From: Chrysoporthe austroafricana
Lineage: Eukaryota > Ascomycota > Sordariomycetes > Diaporthales > Cryphonectriaceae
Assembly (NCBI GenBank): GCA_001051155.2
Contig: JYIP02000001.1
Span: 4,526,001-4,590,000 of the forward strand
Length of the DNA: 64,000 nt
Direction: 5' to 3'
How positions within the stretch are numbered: position 1 is the stretch's first letter; each line of letters starts with the position of its first letter. Of the stretch, positions 45,554-56,185 are shown piece after piece. The notes under the pieces are model-generated. The model saw only the letters and a program-made list of their open reading frames with translations. It had not been told where the DNA came from and did no database searches. The translations under genes were made by a program, and so were the position numbers.

Positions 45554-47272
45554 ATGGCGACTCGGCCACCACCGTCGCCAACGTCGGCAGACGATGGATC
45601 ATATTACAATCTTGGCTCCTACTCTCGGGCGGTAACATCCACCAGCAGCGAGGCCGGGACGTGGTTCAACAGGGGTTTGATCTGGAGCTATGCCTTCAAT
45701 CATGAGGAGGCCGTAGCATGCTTCGAGAAGGCCATCGCCCTGGATCCAACATTCGCCATGGCCTACTGGGGCCTCGCGTATGCTTTAGGGCCTAACTATA
45801 ACAAGCCTTGGGAGGTCTTCGAGGGACGCGAGCTGGAGTCGACAGTCGCGAGGACACACCGGGCTGCAGGCAAGGCCGCTGAGTACTCAGGCGCAGCGAC
45901 GCCGGTCGAGGTCTCTATCATCAAGGCTCTCAAGTATCGTTACCCTCTCGAGCATTTGCCAGACGGAGATGCTGGCGGTGACACTCAAGAATCATCAAGG
46001 TGGACGGTCTGGAACGAGGAGTATGCCGGCGCCATGGGTAAAGTGTATCAGCAATTTCCCAACGACTTCGACGTCGCCGCTCTCTACGTCGACGCCCTGA
46101 TGAACCTGACGCCATGGAAGCTATGGGATCTGAAGACCGGAGAGCCTGCCGAGGGAGCCCGCACGTTAGAAGCAAAGCGGATCCTTGAGGCCGCCTTTGA
46201 GCAGCCAGGAGGCGACAGGCACCCCGGCCTGCTGCACCTCTGGATACACCTCATGGAGATGAGCAGCCATCCCGAAGACGCACTTAAGCTGGCCGACAAC
46301 CTGCGGCTACTCGTCCCCGATGCGGGTCATCTGAACCACATGCCCTCCCATCTCGACGTGCTTTGCGGGCAGTACAGGAACGCCGTCGATGCGAACTCGG
46401 CCGCCATTGTCGCCGATGAGAAATACGTATCACGCGCAGGGTCGATGAACTTCTACACGCTGTACCGCTCCCACGACTACCACTTCCGCATCTACGCGGC
46501 AATGTTTTCGGGGCAGTCCAAGATCGCCATCGACACCGCCACACGGCTTGAGGCTTCCATCCCGACCGATCTGCTCCGCGTCGAGTCGCCGCCCATGGCG
46601 GACTGGCTCGAGGGCTTCCTGTCGATGCGGCTGCATGTCTATGTCCGCTTCGGCCGGTGGGAGACCATCATCATGCTTCCCTTCCCCAGAGACCAAGAGC
46701 TCTACTGCGCGAGGACGGCTAGCCTCCACTACGTCAAGGGTCTTGCGTTCGCCGCCCTCAGCCGGGTTGACGAAGCCGAACGGGAACGGGCCATGTTCCG
46801 CGAGGCTCTGAAGCGCGTGCCAAGCTTCCGCACTGTCTTCAATAACACCTGCGTCGACGTGCTCACCGTCGCAGGTGCAATGCTGGACGGAGAGATCGAG
46901 TACCGCCGTGGCAACTACGACGCCGCGTTCGCGCACCTGCGGCGGAGCACGGAGCTGTACGACAACCTGCCATACGATGAGCCGTGGGGCTTCATGCAGC
47001 CCACTCGACACGCGCTGAGCGCACTGCTGCTGGAGCAGGGACATGTCGAGGAGGCCGCCGCGCTGTACAGGGCCGATCTAGGACTAGATGATACGCTGCC
47101 GCGAGCGCATCAGCATCCAAACAATGTGTGGGCCCTGCATGGATACCATGAGTGTCTGGTGAGATTGGAACGAGAAGACGAGGCAAAGGCGATCGAGCCG
47201 AAGTTGAAGGCCGCGCTGGAAGTGGCGGATGTGCCAATCAAGGCCTCATGTTTCTGCCGTCTCCAAGTATAA
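45554..47272 (+). CDS. Tetratricopeptide-repeat protein
   Basis: Intronless, 572 aa. TPR motifs are visible near residues 36-69 (FNRGLIWSYAFNHEEAVACF with a following ALDPTFAMAYWGLAYA) and again near 425-520 (AMLDGEIEYRRGNYDAAFAH and LSALLLEQGHVEEAAALYRA). The middle has GHLNHMPSHLDVLCGQYRNA, a conserved H-x-P-S-H element also found in bacterial TPR proteins of this type, suggesting an ancient transferred or shared family. There is no signal peptide, so it is probably cytosolic. No partner is known from sequence. Start context is good and the frame is uninterrupted. Confidence 0.85.
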   Translation: MATRPPPSPTSADDGSYYNLGSYSRAVTSTSSEAGTWFNRGLIWSYAFNHEEAVACFEKAIALDPTFAMAYWGLAYALGPNYNKPWEVFEGRELESTVARTHRAAGKAAEYSGAATPVEVSIIKALKYRYPLEHLPDGDAGGDTQESSRWTVWNEEYAGAMGKVYQQFPNDFDVAALYVDALMNLTPWKLWDLKTGEPAEGARTLEAKRILEAAFEQPGGDRHPGLLHLWIHLMEMSSHPEDALKLADNLRLLVPDAGHLNHMPSHLDVLCGQYRNAVDANSAAIVADEKYVSRAGSMNFYTLYRSHDYHFRIYAAMFSGQSKIAIDTATRLEASIPTDLLRVESPPMADWLEGFLSMRLHVYVRFGRWETIIMLPFPRDQELYCARTASLHYVKGLAFAALSRVDEAERERAMFREALKRVPSFRTVFNNTCVDVLTVAGAMLDGEIEYRRGNYDAAFAHLRRSTELYDNLPYDEPWGFMQPTRHALSALLLEQGHVEEAAALYRADLGLDDTLPRAHQHPNNVWALHGYHECLVRLEREDEAKAIEPKLKAALEVADVPIKASCFCRLQV

Positions 47273-47566
47273 TCATAGTATAGCTGCCCTCGGGTTCCTA
47301 GTTCGATGAAGTCAAATACCTCTTCCGCGCGGAGAATTCAAAGGCGATTGAGACTGCACGTATGTGCTTGAAGTGATGAAATGGCTATGTACTGATTTTG
47401 TTAAAGTATGTCCAGGAAGTCGAGCAGAGCTCGTTCAATACCAGAGGAACGACGCTGCGCCCCAAGTCGTGTCGTCTCATGTCAATCCTCATTTTCCCAT
47501 ACCTTCACCTTTGCGTCATAACCTCCTTGTCCAGATACACCTTGTCCCAGCCCGTCATGTACGACC

Positions 47567-47965
47567 CTACTCCTCCCCCAGTCTTGTCCGCCAGACATCC
47601 ACGTCCCTTTTCAGCTCCTCCGGCCTCCACAGATATTCCAAGACCTTGATCGGCTTCTCTGTCCTACCCGGCGCCTTGCCCGCAGACACGAGCGGCTCCA
47701 CCCAGTCCGCGGCGTCTTCGTCCCAGTCTCCCACGTCCCAGTCCTCGTCCTCCTCCCCGCCGCAGTTCTCGCAGTCGTCGAAGTCCAGGTATACCTCGGA
47801 GTCGGCGTCGAACCCTGCGCCCTTGACGAACTCGGACCACCTTATGAGCGTGACCTCGTACTTGATGCCGTCCGGCCCGACACTGCTCCGGGTCACCTTG
47901 GTGGGGACAGGAGCGCTGGCGCCGAGGGCGGAGAACAGGGAGGCGAAGAGGATTGGCGTGCGCAT
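47567..47965 (-). CDS. Small acidic secreted protein
   Basis: Intronless, 132 aa with a good signal peptide (MRTPILFASLFSALGASA). The mature part has KVTRSSVGPDGIKYEVTLIR, a DxDDCENC cysteine pair near residues 64-67, then a very acidic Asp/Glu/Trp run (EDEDWDVGDWDEDAADW), and ends LKRDVDVWRTRLGEE. Only two cysteines remain after the signal, so a disulfide-rich effector fold is unlikely. It may be an acidic secreted factor or a calcium-binding wall protein. Family not recognised. ATG follows a stop-rich leader. Confidence 0.65.
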   Translation of the reverse strand: MRTPILFASLFSALGASAPVPTKVTRSSVGPDGIKYEVTLIRWSEFVKGAGFDADSEVYLDFDDCENCGGEEDEDWDVGDWDEDAADWVEPLVSAGKAPGRTEKPIKVLEYLWRPEELKRDVDVWRTRLGEE

Positions 47966-49081
47966 TTTGAGGTGTAGGGCTTGGTCTTGAAGACTTTTTT
48001 TTCCTCTCGCCTGCGAAGTTGTTTGTACTAATTGGAGGCGTGAAGTCGGTAGGTGGATTGTATTCTTTGATGCCCGAGTGGTACTTGGTGGGTGTGTGGA
48101 TGTGGCGGGCGGTAGTGATATCCGACCGGTGATGAATGAGTGAGTGATACCGAAGTGCGCGAGGGGATTCGCACTCTTAAATAAAACCTTTGAATAACAC
48201 CAAAGATTCGATTCAGGCTTCAGCGACCAGCGGACCGACCACTTTTTGCCTCCTGGTGCCGCAAGCGCCTAAGCCGCGGCGGGCACCGAATCCTCCGGAC
48301 GCGTCTTCTCCCATGAGGCGTGAAAAGAGCGCATGTCAACGCGATTCCTCCCGAATGGCGCGGGGGCTACAATTGAGAAAACTTTTCTCAGTGGCCCGTC
48401 TCACGGCCTCCCTAGCCACGGCCTGTTCTGGAGACCGCAGCCTTCCCCGGGGTCGCCACCGGGCCGCCTTGCATGGCCTCGCGGGCCCTGCCTGGGCCAG
48501 GCTACACCACCATATTAGGGGATAGCGAATCAGAGCCCCTCGGGAGATTTTTGGAGGTGGCTGATCGGCCGTGCCTGATTTAAGAGGCCTCGCTGGCCTG
48601 GTGGTGTGGTCGGTCTCGTTGAGGGCCTGGTTCCCTCATCCAGTCCCTCCGGGCTTGGGTCACAAGTCACTCGCGCAAACTCAGAATAGTCCAGCTCAAG
48701 GGGCCAATTATCTTGCAGAAAGTCTCTCTCGCTGATGATGGTACGTCCAACGGACCAGGCCGTTTACTCTATCAATTGATCACTCTGACTTTCTACCCAC
48801 AGGATGTCCCCTAGAAGGACGTCTAATACCTACCTTCACGCAAATAGACGGTATGCCTTGCAGCGACGATCTAATTATACTCAATGTGCTCGATGAAACG
48901 GAACAAAGCTGTTTTTTATACGACCAATAGACCGATTACGCCATAAATTTACAGTGATGTGTGGCCGATTCATAGTGCTGAATAGTTTTGTTGCCTGCAA
49001 CTTGTTTTCAACATCTTGGGTAAGGTTGCCCTTATATGCTATTGTAAGATGCTCCCTATCATATGACAATGCGCAGACTCA
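47966..49081. other. 1.1 kb intergenic region
   Basis: Includes a GC-rich patch around 48240-48530 with overlapping short frames that show no motifs. No gene called. Confidence 0.5.
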
Positions 49082-51108
49082 TCACAGCTTCGAGTCCCTC
49101 CTCTTCTTCTCGTAGATAGCGACCTCTACACCACCCTTAACACCTCCGTCCCTCAGGACTCTTCTCAGAATCTTGCCACTAGGCGACTTTGGAATCGCAT
49201 CCACAAAGATGATACCACCCCGGAGCCACTTATACTTAGCAGTCCTCTTTTCTACCAACGCCTTGATCTCCGCGGCCAACGCTTCTAGGCCTTTCCTGTC
49301 CTTTTGCTGGACCAGCTCGATGCGCTGCGGTACCACGAACGCCCGTGGCCACTCGGTCGCCTCAGCACTGTCGTGGATTCCAATCACGCCCGCATCCGCC
49401 ACCAGCTCGCTACTGCACAAGACGCCCTCTAGCTCCGCGGGGGCAACCTGGTAGGCACGCACCTTGATGAGCTCCTTCAGGCGGTCGGTGATCCAGATGT
49501 GACCCTTCGCGTCCAAGTACCCCACATCCCCGGTCCGAAACCATCCGTCCGGTGTCAGAGCCTCGGTCGTAATGGACATATCCGGCGCCTTGTTCTGATC
49601 CAGGCCTCCGATGGGCAAATAGGAGGTCATGACAGCTGGCGACCTGATCAGGATCTCCCCGGGTACGTTGAGCTTCTCTGCCCTGGTCGTCCCCGCCTTG
49701 AAGTCCTGCCCATCGGCAGCTATCATCAGCTCAACACCCCAGTGCGGAGAGCCGCTATCACCCGCGTCCTCGTGCATGTCGGCCTCCATCAGGCCCCTCT
49801 GACTGGATGTGTTGCAGGTCTCGCTCAGACCGTAACCCATCCTCACCCTGAAGCCCAGCCGCTTGTGGACCTCGTCAACCACCTCGTGGCCCAGAGGTGC
49901 TCCGCCCGTAACCCCCGCGACGATGCTCTTGAAACCGCCATTCTTGGCGTACTCCTCCACAACAGCAGCCTTGGCGAGCATGACGGCTACTGGAGGGGCC
50001 ATGTGCAGGTATGTGATCTGCCGCTTGGGGATCGAGGCACAGGCCTCTTGGAGATTGAACGACTGCATGACGTAAGTGGTCGCGCCGGCGCATGGCGTCA
50101 GGATGAAGATGTTGCACAGCCCGAAGACGTGATAGAAGGGGACGTAGCCAAGCCACCGCTGCTGAAGGCCCGGTCTGTGGATGTCGGCGTCGAACCAGAG
50201 AGAGGTCGTGGCGAAGACCAGGGCGTTGTGGGAGTGCAAGACGCCTTTGGAGCGGCCGGATGTTCCAGACGACCACAGTATCACGGCTGTCCGGCTGAGG
50301 CTGTCAGTGGGGGACATGTGGTACGGCTCGACCGAAACGGCTGGGGCGGCAAGGAGACAGGTCCAGTCCCTCTCCTGAGCCACTGGGCCCGGACCGGTGC
50401 TCGAGCTCGCCGAGAAGGGATATCGGTCCGCGGCGACATCAACAGTGAAGACAGGGATCTGTGAGAAGTACGCCTTGTCCTGCTGGGATTGGAGTGCCTC
50501 CCGCATGGCGCCGAGACATGTCTTGGCCGTCACGATGGCTCGCGGCTTGGCATTCTGTAGGATCCAGCTGATCTCGCTGGCAGTCAATGCTGGAGAGGCC
50601 AGTGAGGCTGTGAGTCCAGAGGCGAAGACGCCGAAGACGACAGGGACGAACGGCAAGCAGTTCGGCAGCTGAACAAGCACTACAGGGGCCAACTCGGGGC
50701 GCCAGCATGTAGGCGTCGGCGGCAGTGCCTGTACGTCCTTGGGGTCCAAGCCGAGCAGGTGAAGATTAGAAGCAACGGTGAGCGCATCTCTCTTTGCCCG
50801 TCCGAAAGTGATAGGGCGACCTGATGGACAGCGTTAGTCTGAGTCATGGGCCCTGGGGAGTGGAATGAAAACACTGAGAGGAGGAAAGGGGGGACAAAAA
50901 AAAAAGCCAAGAGTTGGGGTTGCTGACTGGTCTTATTATCAATGAAGACGGGTTGCGCTTCATCTACGGCTGGTAACACTTGAGATGCAGGGACATGGCC
51001 ATTCTTCTGGTGGAAGGGATTTCCAAATACAAAGTCGAAGATGCTGCTTTGGGAATACTGGCCAGGCGGACCACCACTGTAAGCCAAGCTGTCATTCTTC
51101 CAAGACAT
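49082..51108 (-). CDS. Acyl-CoA synthetase / 4-coumarate-CoA ligase-like, peroxisomal
   Basis: Two exons (51108-50928, 50820-49082) encode 639 aa. The 107-bp intron has donor GTCAGC and acceptor ATCAG; splicing gives KTSRPITFGRAKRDALTVAS. Adenylate-forming motifs are clear: SSGTSGRSKG (about 244-253), MGYGLSETCN, GWFRTGDVGYLD, ITDRLKELIKVRAYQVAPAE, and the C-terminal catalytic Lys in PKSPSGKILRR. The last three residues are SKL, a canonical type 1 peroxisomal targeting signal, so the enzyme should activate a carboxylic acid (fatty or aromatic) as CoA thioester inside peroxisomes for beta-oxidation or a peroxisomal biosynthetic step. Substrate is not readable. Confidence 0.93.
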
Positions 51109-51911
51109 CGCGCGTTTGGTGTTCTGAGGTTGGGTCGAAATGGATCAACTGCGTGTAGAAGTACTGTGAGGTTGACGACAACTCGTCCAAGAAGGCAGAG
51201 AAATTAAAGGATAGCATTGCGCGAGCGCTGCGCCCTGAGGGCAGCGCGATGACACGGATATTCAGCTCAGTCATTGCGTCGGAGCTTATGCGACCTGCTA
51301 TTGACCGACTACCTTGGCCCGGCGGCACGAGTCGGCTTGATCCATAGTGATGGTCACTTGGATGGATGCGGTGCGATAGGGCCGCGTCGAGAAGTCAGGG
51401 GCCCACAACTGTAATTTCCTGCATACGTGCATCAGCAACTGCTCCACAATCCACGATCTGTGCTCAGACCCCAGCGGCTTAATGGCTGGACGTTATCCCT
51501 AGGGCTGATTATGGGTCTTGACGGAGATACACCGGCTTTTAGATTCACCGTGGTCATTGCTTTCTCCTCACCCTCGCCCTGCTATTACACGCTACCTATG
51601 AATATGAATTACTTAAAGACGGTTATAAGCGAGTATCACCACTAGATAATCCTGTCTCGCTGCAATTCATACTCAGTAACTCTTGCAAAGCTTTATTTCG
51701 GGTCCATAGACTTTTAGCTGCAGGCTTGGCCCATTAGCTCCAACCGATGCTGAAGCGATTTCAATCTAATTATCACGATCATCTTGTGCATAGCTCACCT
51801 AGGTAGTATTTGTCGATTGATGCATGTGCTCATACACGTCTATTCTTCTTTGGTCTTCTATAGTAGCATATGTCCCTCTGTGAACGTGGCTCCACTGATG
51901 CCATCTCTTTA
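51109..51911. other. Intergenic
   Basis: Promoter side of the ligase and 3' flank of the Gfo/Idh/MocA gene. Nothing recognised. Confidence 0.5.
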
Positions 51912-53279
51912 TCACTCCGGTAGAGTCAATATGTCGTCGACATTGACGACCTGACCGGTCGAGATCGAGCGGTTGGCTGCGATGCCGGTCAGGATCGAAG
52001 CAGCGCCGTCGATGTGACTCGCTGCCCTCCGATATTCATCAGATACAGGCTCGCCAAACAGATCCTGAAGGAGCACAGAATCGCCGCCCCCGTGAGCCCC
52101 TTGGCTCACTTCGATCTCAATTTCTTGTGGTTTCTCAAACAGCGGCCGCAGCAGGATGCTCCTCCTCTCCATCGATCCCTCGAGCGACTGATCACCACCC
52201 GAGTTGACGTAGCTGTTCTCTACGACCTCTGCCTCAAGACGGCCGCCGGTTCCGTTGAAGCTCACCCGAAAGCCCTCCCAGGGCGCGTACGCCGTGAGCG
52301 AGTACGTCATGACGGCGCCGTTCTTGTACCGGACTAGCAGGTTCATCGTGTCCTCGATGCTGATGCCGTCGCTGAACACGCTCTGGTCGCGAAAGTACGA
52401 GTCCTCGTGCTCTGCGTCCAGGTACATCGCTTTCAGGTTCGCGTTCCCCTCCATGTGGAGCGCGAACGGGTCCGCCTCCGCGGCCCTGCTTCCGTGGCTC
52501 CGGGTGTAGAAACTGGTCACCCCGCGCTGCTCGGCATTCTCTCGCCCGTAGAACTTCAGGTCCCCCTGTGCATATACCGTCTGCGGGCGCGTCTGCAGCC
52601 AGAAGTTGACCAGGTCGAAGTGGTGGGTGCTTTTGTGCACCAACAGGCCACCGCTGTTCCGCTTGTCCCGATGCCATCTTCGGAAGTAGTCGGCCCCGTG
52701 AGACGTGTTGAGCATCCACTCGAAGTGCACACTTGTGACCTTTCCGATCGCACCGGACTGCAGGATCTGGAAGATCTTGGTGTTGTGAGGCGCGTAGCGG
52801 TAGTTGAAGGTCACCCTAACGTTCCCTCCCGTCCGGTCTACAGCCTTGAGGATCTCTTTGCAGCGCGGTGCGTCAATGGTCACTGAGGTCAATTCCCTGT
52901 CAGCAAGTTTTGGTCTCACAAGTTCTGCACGTCTGGATTTGGACCTACTTGGCTTCTCAGTAATCACGTTGCAACCGAGCTCCAGGGCACGGACGATGTA
53001 GGTATTGTGAGTCCTGTCCGGGCCGGTCGTGATGATCACTTCGTCTGGCTTGTGATCCGATATCATCTTGTCGAAGTTGGAGGCCAGGTACGTCGGCACG
53101 CTGCCGTGTCCCAGGGATTGCAGTCTGCCATTGGCATGATTCATCCGGGTCTGGTTGGTATCGCATAGTGCAACGATCTCGGAGGTGTCCTTGTAGTCCT
53201 TGGCGATGGCTGTATAGTAGAAACCTGACCGCCCACCGGTGCCCACAAGGGCGTAGCGCTTCTTCGCTTGTCCACTCAT
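51912..53279 (-). CDS. Gfo/Idh/MocA family oxidoreductase
   Basis: Exons 53279-52949 and 52882-51912 encode 433 aa. The N-terminal Rossmann motif is ALVGTGGRSGFYY; splicing creates VITEKPMTIDAPRC, with the conserved E-K-P of the family. HxHFDLVNFW-type residues (KSTHHFDLVNFWLQ) give the catalytic/sugar-binding His region. The protein should oxidise or reduce a sugar or sugar derivative with NAD(P) in the cytosol. The 66-bp intron (52883-52948; donor GTAGGT, branch GCTGAC, acceptor CTCAG) contains no stop in frame, so unspliced message would also be open and would insert 22 residues right after the E-K-P motif. Confidence 0.92.
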   Translation of the reverse strand: MSGQAKKRYALVGTGGRSGFYYTAIAKDYKDTSEIVALCDTNQTRMNHANGRLQSLGHGSVPTYLASNFDKMISDHKPDEVIITTGPDRTHNTYIVRALELGCNVITEKPSRSKSRRAELVRPKLADRELTSVTIDAPRCKEILKAVDRTGGNVRVTFNYRYAPHNTKIFQILQSGAIGKVTSVHFEWMLNTSHGADYFRRWHRDKRNSGGLLVHKSTHHFDLVNFWLQTRPQTVYAQGDLKFYGRENAEQRGVTSFYTRSHGSRAAEADPFALHMEGNANLKAMYLDAEHEDSYFRDQSVFSDGISIEDTMNLLVRYKNGAVMTYSLTAYAPWEGFRVSFNGTGGRLEAEVVENSYVNSGGDQSLEGSMERRSILLRPLFEKPQEIEIEVSQGAHGGGDSVLLQDLFGEPVSDEYRRAASHIDGAASILTGIAANRSISTGQVVNVDDILTLPE

Positions 53280-54066
53280 GGCTAATATGTCCTGAGGCTG
53301 AGGACCCTGGGAGGTTCAGGGCCTTGTCGACTATCTACTCAGCTTGGCAATCCAGGGTCAGGCGTCATCCATCTAGACCGGAGCGCGCGGCTCTTAGGAA
53401 TAAATACGTCTGCCGGGGACGACACCTTAGCCGGACTCCACACGGTATCGGCGACCGTTAACCCGGACCCGAGCACGCCGAGATGCCTGCAGCTATGACA
53501 GTCGACAGTGGGTCACTGAGTTCGCGAGTCAGCAGTGGCGTCTGGGGTAAAATCTGGGGAATCCAGGAAAGACTAGCCGTACTAGCTGAAAGGTCCACCA
53601 CTAGAGAAACGTTATAATCCTCTGGACTGGCCATGTGACCAACTGCTAGTCATCTTTGGGTCCTTATCACCTGGGTGTGCCTGGGTAGTCTCGTGCACGT
53701 TGGATAATACTATGTACGAGTACTTCTGCCCGTCCAATCAGTCTGCCCACGGACGGTCCCACATCTGCAGCCACCTGGGATTGCCCCAGATCATTGAACG
53801 ATTCTTGCTGGTGGACTATTCTCAAATCTAGGAAATGCACGCATGGGTCACCGTGTACCTCGGCCGAGGGGTTCGCCGACTGAAGGGTCTCTAAGCTATT
53901 CGCATGATGCGGGTGATAAGATGCAGGTATTGTGCAAGGATGAGGCGTTCCCCCCTTCCTCAAGTACTGATATATGACACTTGTCGTCGTCTTCCTTCTC
54001 GAGAGTAGGAGGCTTTGTCAACTACCCACAATACAATAAAATACCGGTTGGAACTAGTCAGTCACA
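53280..54066. promoter_or_regulatory. Divergent promoter region with GATAAG sites
   Basis: Shared 5' flank of the Gfo/Idh/MocA gene (-) and the MFS permease (+). GATAAG lies at 53915-53920 and its complement CTTATC at 53663-53668. GATA-factor (nitrogen) control of the Dal5-type permease is plausible from position and family. No other gene is seen. Confidence 0.4.
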
Positions 54067-56185
54067 ATGCAAAACGCCGGCGACGAGATCGCCCAGGTTC
54101 CTGACCCAGCGCGCGAGCAGGCTCGCCGCGAGAAGGCGGCCGAGTTCCTCGCCAGTCACGATGATACTTCTTTCACTTACGAGGAGGAGAAGGCAGTGCT
54201 CCGCCGTGTTGACCTCCGGCTTCTACCGCTTCTGCTCGGGGCATACTTCTTCCAGCAACTTGACAAGTCCACCCTGAGGCACGTCTTTGACCTCTCCTTT
54301 GGAACGTGTGCGGTGCAGGGTAGCTAACCGTGGGGCTGCAATATTAGCTACACCTCAGTCTTCGATATCGTGTCCGGCGCGCATCTCGTAGGCGACGAAT
54401 ACTCGTGGCTCGGTTCGATCCTATACCTCGCACAACTGGTAATGCAACCCGCCACAGCCTTCTTGCTCGTAAAATTTCCCAACGGAAAGGTGATTTCGTC
54501 CGCGATCTTACTGTGGGGCGCGTCTCTGGCCATCATGTCCGCCTGCACCGACTTCCGCTCCCTGTTGGGCATGCGGTTCGTCCTCGGCTGCTTCGAGGCC
54601 ATGATTGCCCCGTGCTGTGTAGCCTTTACGCAGACGTGGTGGCGACGCTCGGAGCAAACGATGAGGACCAGTTACTGGAGCTCTATGAACGGCGTGACGC
54701 TGATGATCGGGAGCCTTTTTACCTATGGTCTTGGCCATATCGACAGCGCTCAGTTGTTTAAATACCAGATTGTACGTGCATTCTTTCTCGTGTTGTCCTT
54801 TCTCACGTCCCTGCTGCTCAATATTGCATAATTCGAGTTGTAAGATCGTTGGAGTACAGATCTGGGCTAATGTGGAGTTAGATCTTTCTCTTCTGTGGTC
54901 TTCTTACCGTTGCCTACTCGGTCATCGTCTTCTGGTTGATTCCCGACTCGCCCATGGAAGCCAAATTCTTGTCGGACCGCGAGAAGGTGATCGCCACCGA
55001 GCGGTTGAGGGCCAATCAGATGGGGATTACCTCAAGGAAATGGCGCTGGGATCACGTCTGGGAGACCGCAACAGATCTCAAGACGTATCTGTGGTTCATA
55101 GCCGTCACGTCCATTTCGTAAGTGCAAGACGAACTGTACTCACGGGGCTCCCTTGGTCATCGAGTCCTGTTCTGATTCTTGCACAATAGTATCTCCAGCG
55201 GTGGCATTACGACATTCGGCTCTCTCATCGTGAAGTCTTTTGGCTACGATAGCTTCACCACGATTCTATTCAACATCCCATTTGGGGCAATACGTACGCC
55301 TTTATCTCCATGAGCAATGGCATCGACTGACTCCTAGGTTATAGAAATCATATCAATTATCGGGACCGCTTGGCTTGCTAAGAGATATCAGTGCAAAGGG
55401 CTCGTCATTGCTGTGAACAGCATCCTGCCTACGATTGGAGCCATCTTGATGCTCACCGTACCAAGGGAGCAGAAGGGAGTGCTGTTATTCGGTTACTATC
55501 TCGTCAGTTGAGTTCCTTTTTAAGATCCAAAGGCATCTCCTCCGTCAGGACTAATATCAAGATCCAGGTCTCTTGTCTTGCTTCCATCACCCCAATGATC
55601 TATAACTGGCAGTCATCAAACACGGCAGGCGACACGAAGAAGAAGTGTACCTCTGCGGTAGTGTTCATCGGCATGTGCGTTGGCAACGTCATCGGTCCAC
55701 TGTAAGTGCGCGTGCTCTGTCTTCCATCCTGCTTGTTCTTTCTAAATCCGTCCATATCTACCCGTAATCTTGGTTGTAAACAAATTCCCTGACACTTAGC
55801 AGGTTGTACTCCACCGACCAAGCCCCTTTGTACCGCAAAGGACTCATTGCCGACCTCTGTATGTTTGTTGTCGTCGGGGTCGTTTCCGGGTGAGTAATAG
55901 ATCGTCTCCTTTTTCTTTGGGTCACTAGATAGTTTACTCACATCTCGCAGACTCATACCATTGTACCTGATGTACCTGAACAAGCGGCATGCCAAGCGCC
56001 GCGAGGAGCTCGGGAAGAGTGCTGCCATTGTCGACGAGTCCATGATCAAGAAGGAGAAGATCGAGGAGAGCAAGGCCGTCGAATTGGAAGATGTACGGGC
56101 ACCACAAGTTCGATCCCTAGAGGAGGATAATGCCTTGCATGATGTGACGGATCTTAATAACGAAGATTTCATCTACGTATATTGA
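54067..56185 (+). CDS. MFS permease, Dal5/allantoate-permease type
   Basis: Eight exons: 54067-54278, 54348-54771, 54882-55117, 55190-55293, 55338-55502, 55568-55701, 55803-55889, 55951-56185; about 532 aa. The joined sequence shows LRLLPLLLGAYFFQQLDKST (first span with the family's L-D-K), GMRFVLGCFEAMIAPCCVAF, a long DREKVIATERLRANQMG loop and RREE-rich tail, typical of anion:cation symporters of the Dal5 family importing allantoate, ureidosuccinate or similar nitrogen or carboxylate compounds. Intron 1 uses a GC donor (AG-GCACGT). At intron 4 (55294-55337, only 44 nt) the frame is two bases short; family pattern predicts FGAIQVIEI, so AG seems missing before the donor. May be an error or a mild pseudogene. 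Confidence 0.82.

Noticed and set aside
47966..49081. Small GC-rich gene near 48240-48530
   Set aside because: Overlapping frames in both phases show no conserved pattern, and no splice structure supports one.
49499..50464. Plus-strand frame of 321 codons
   Set aside because: Fully antisense to the CoA ligase, which carries all adenylate-forming motifs.
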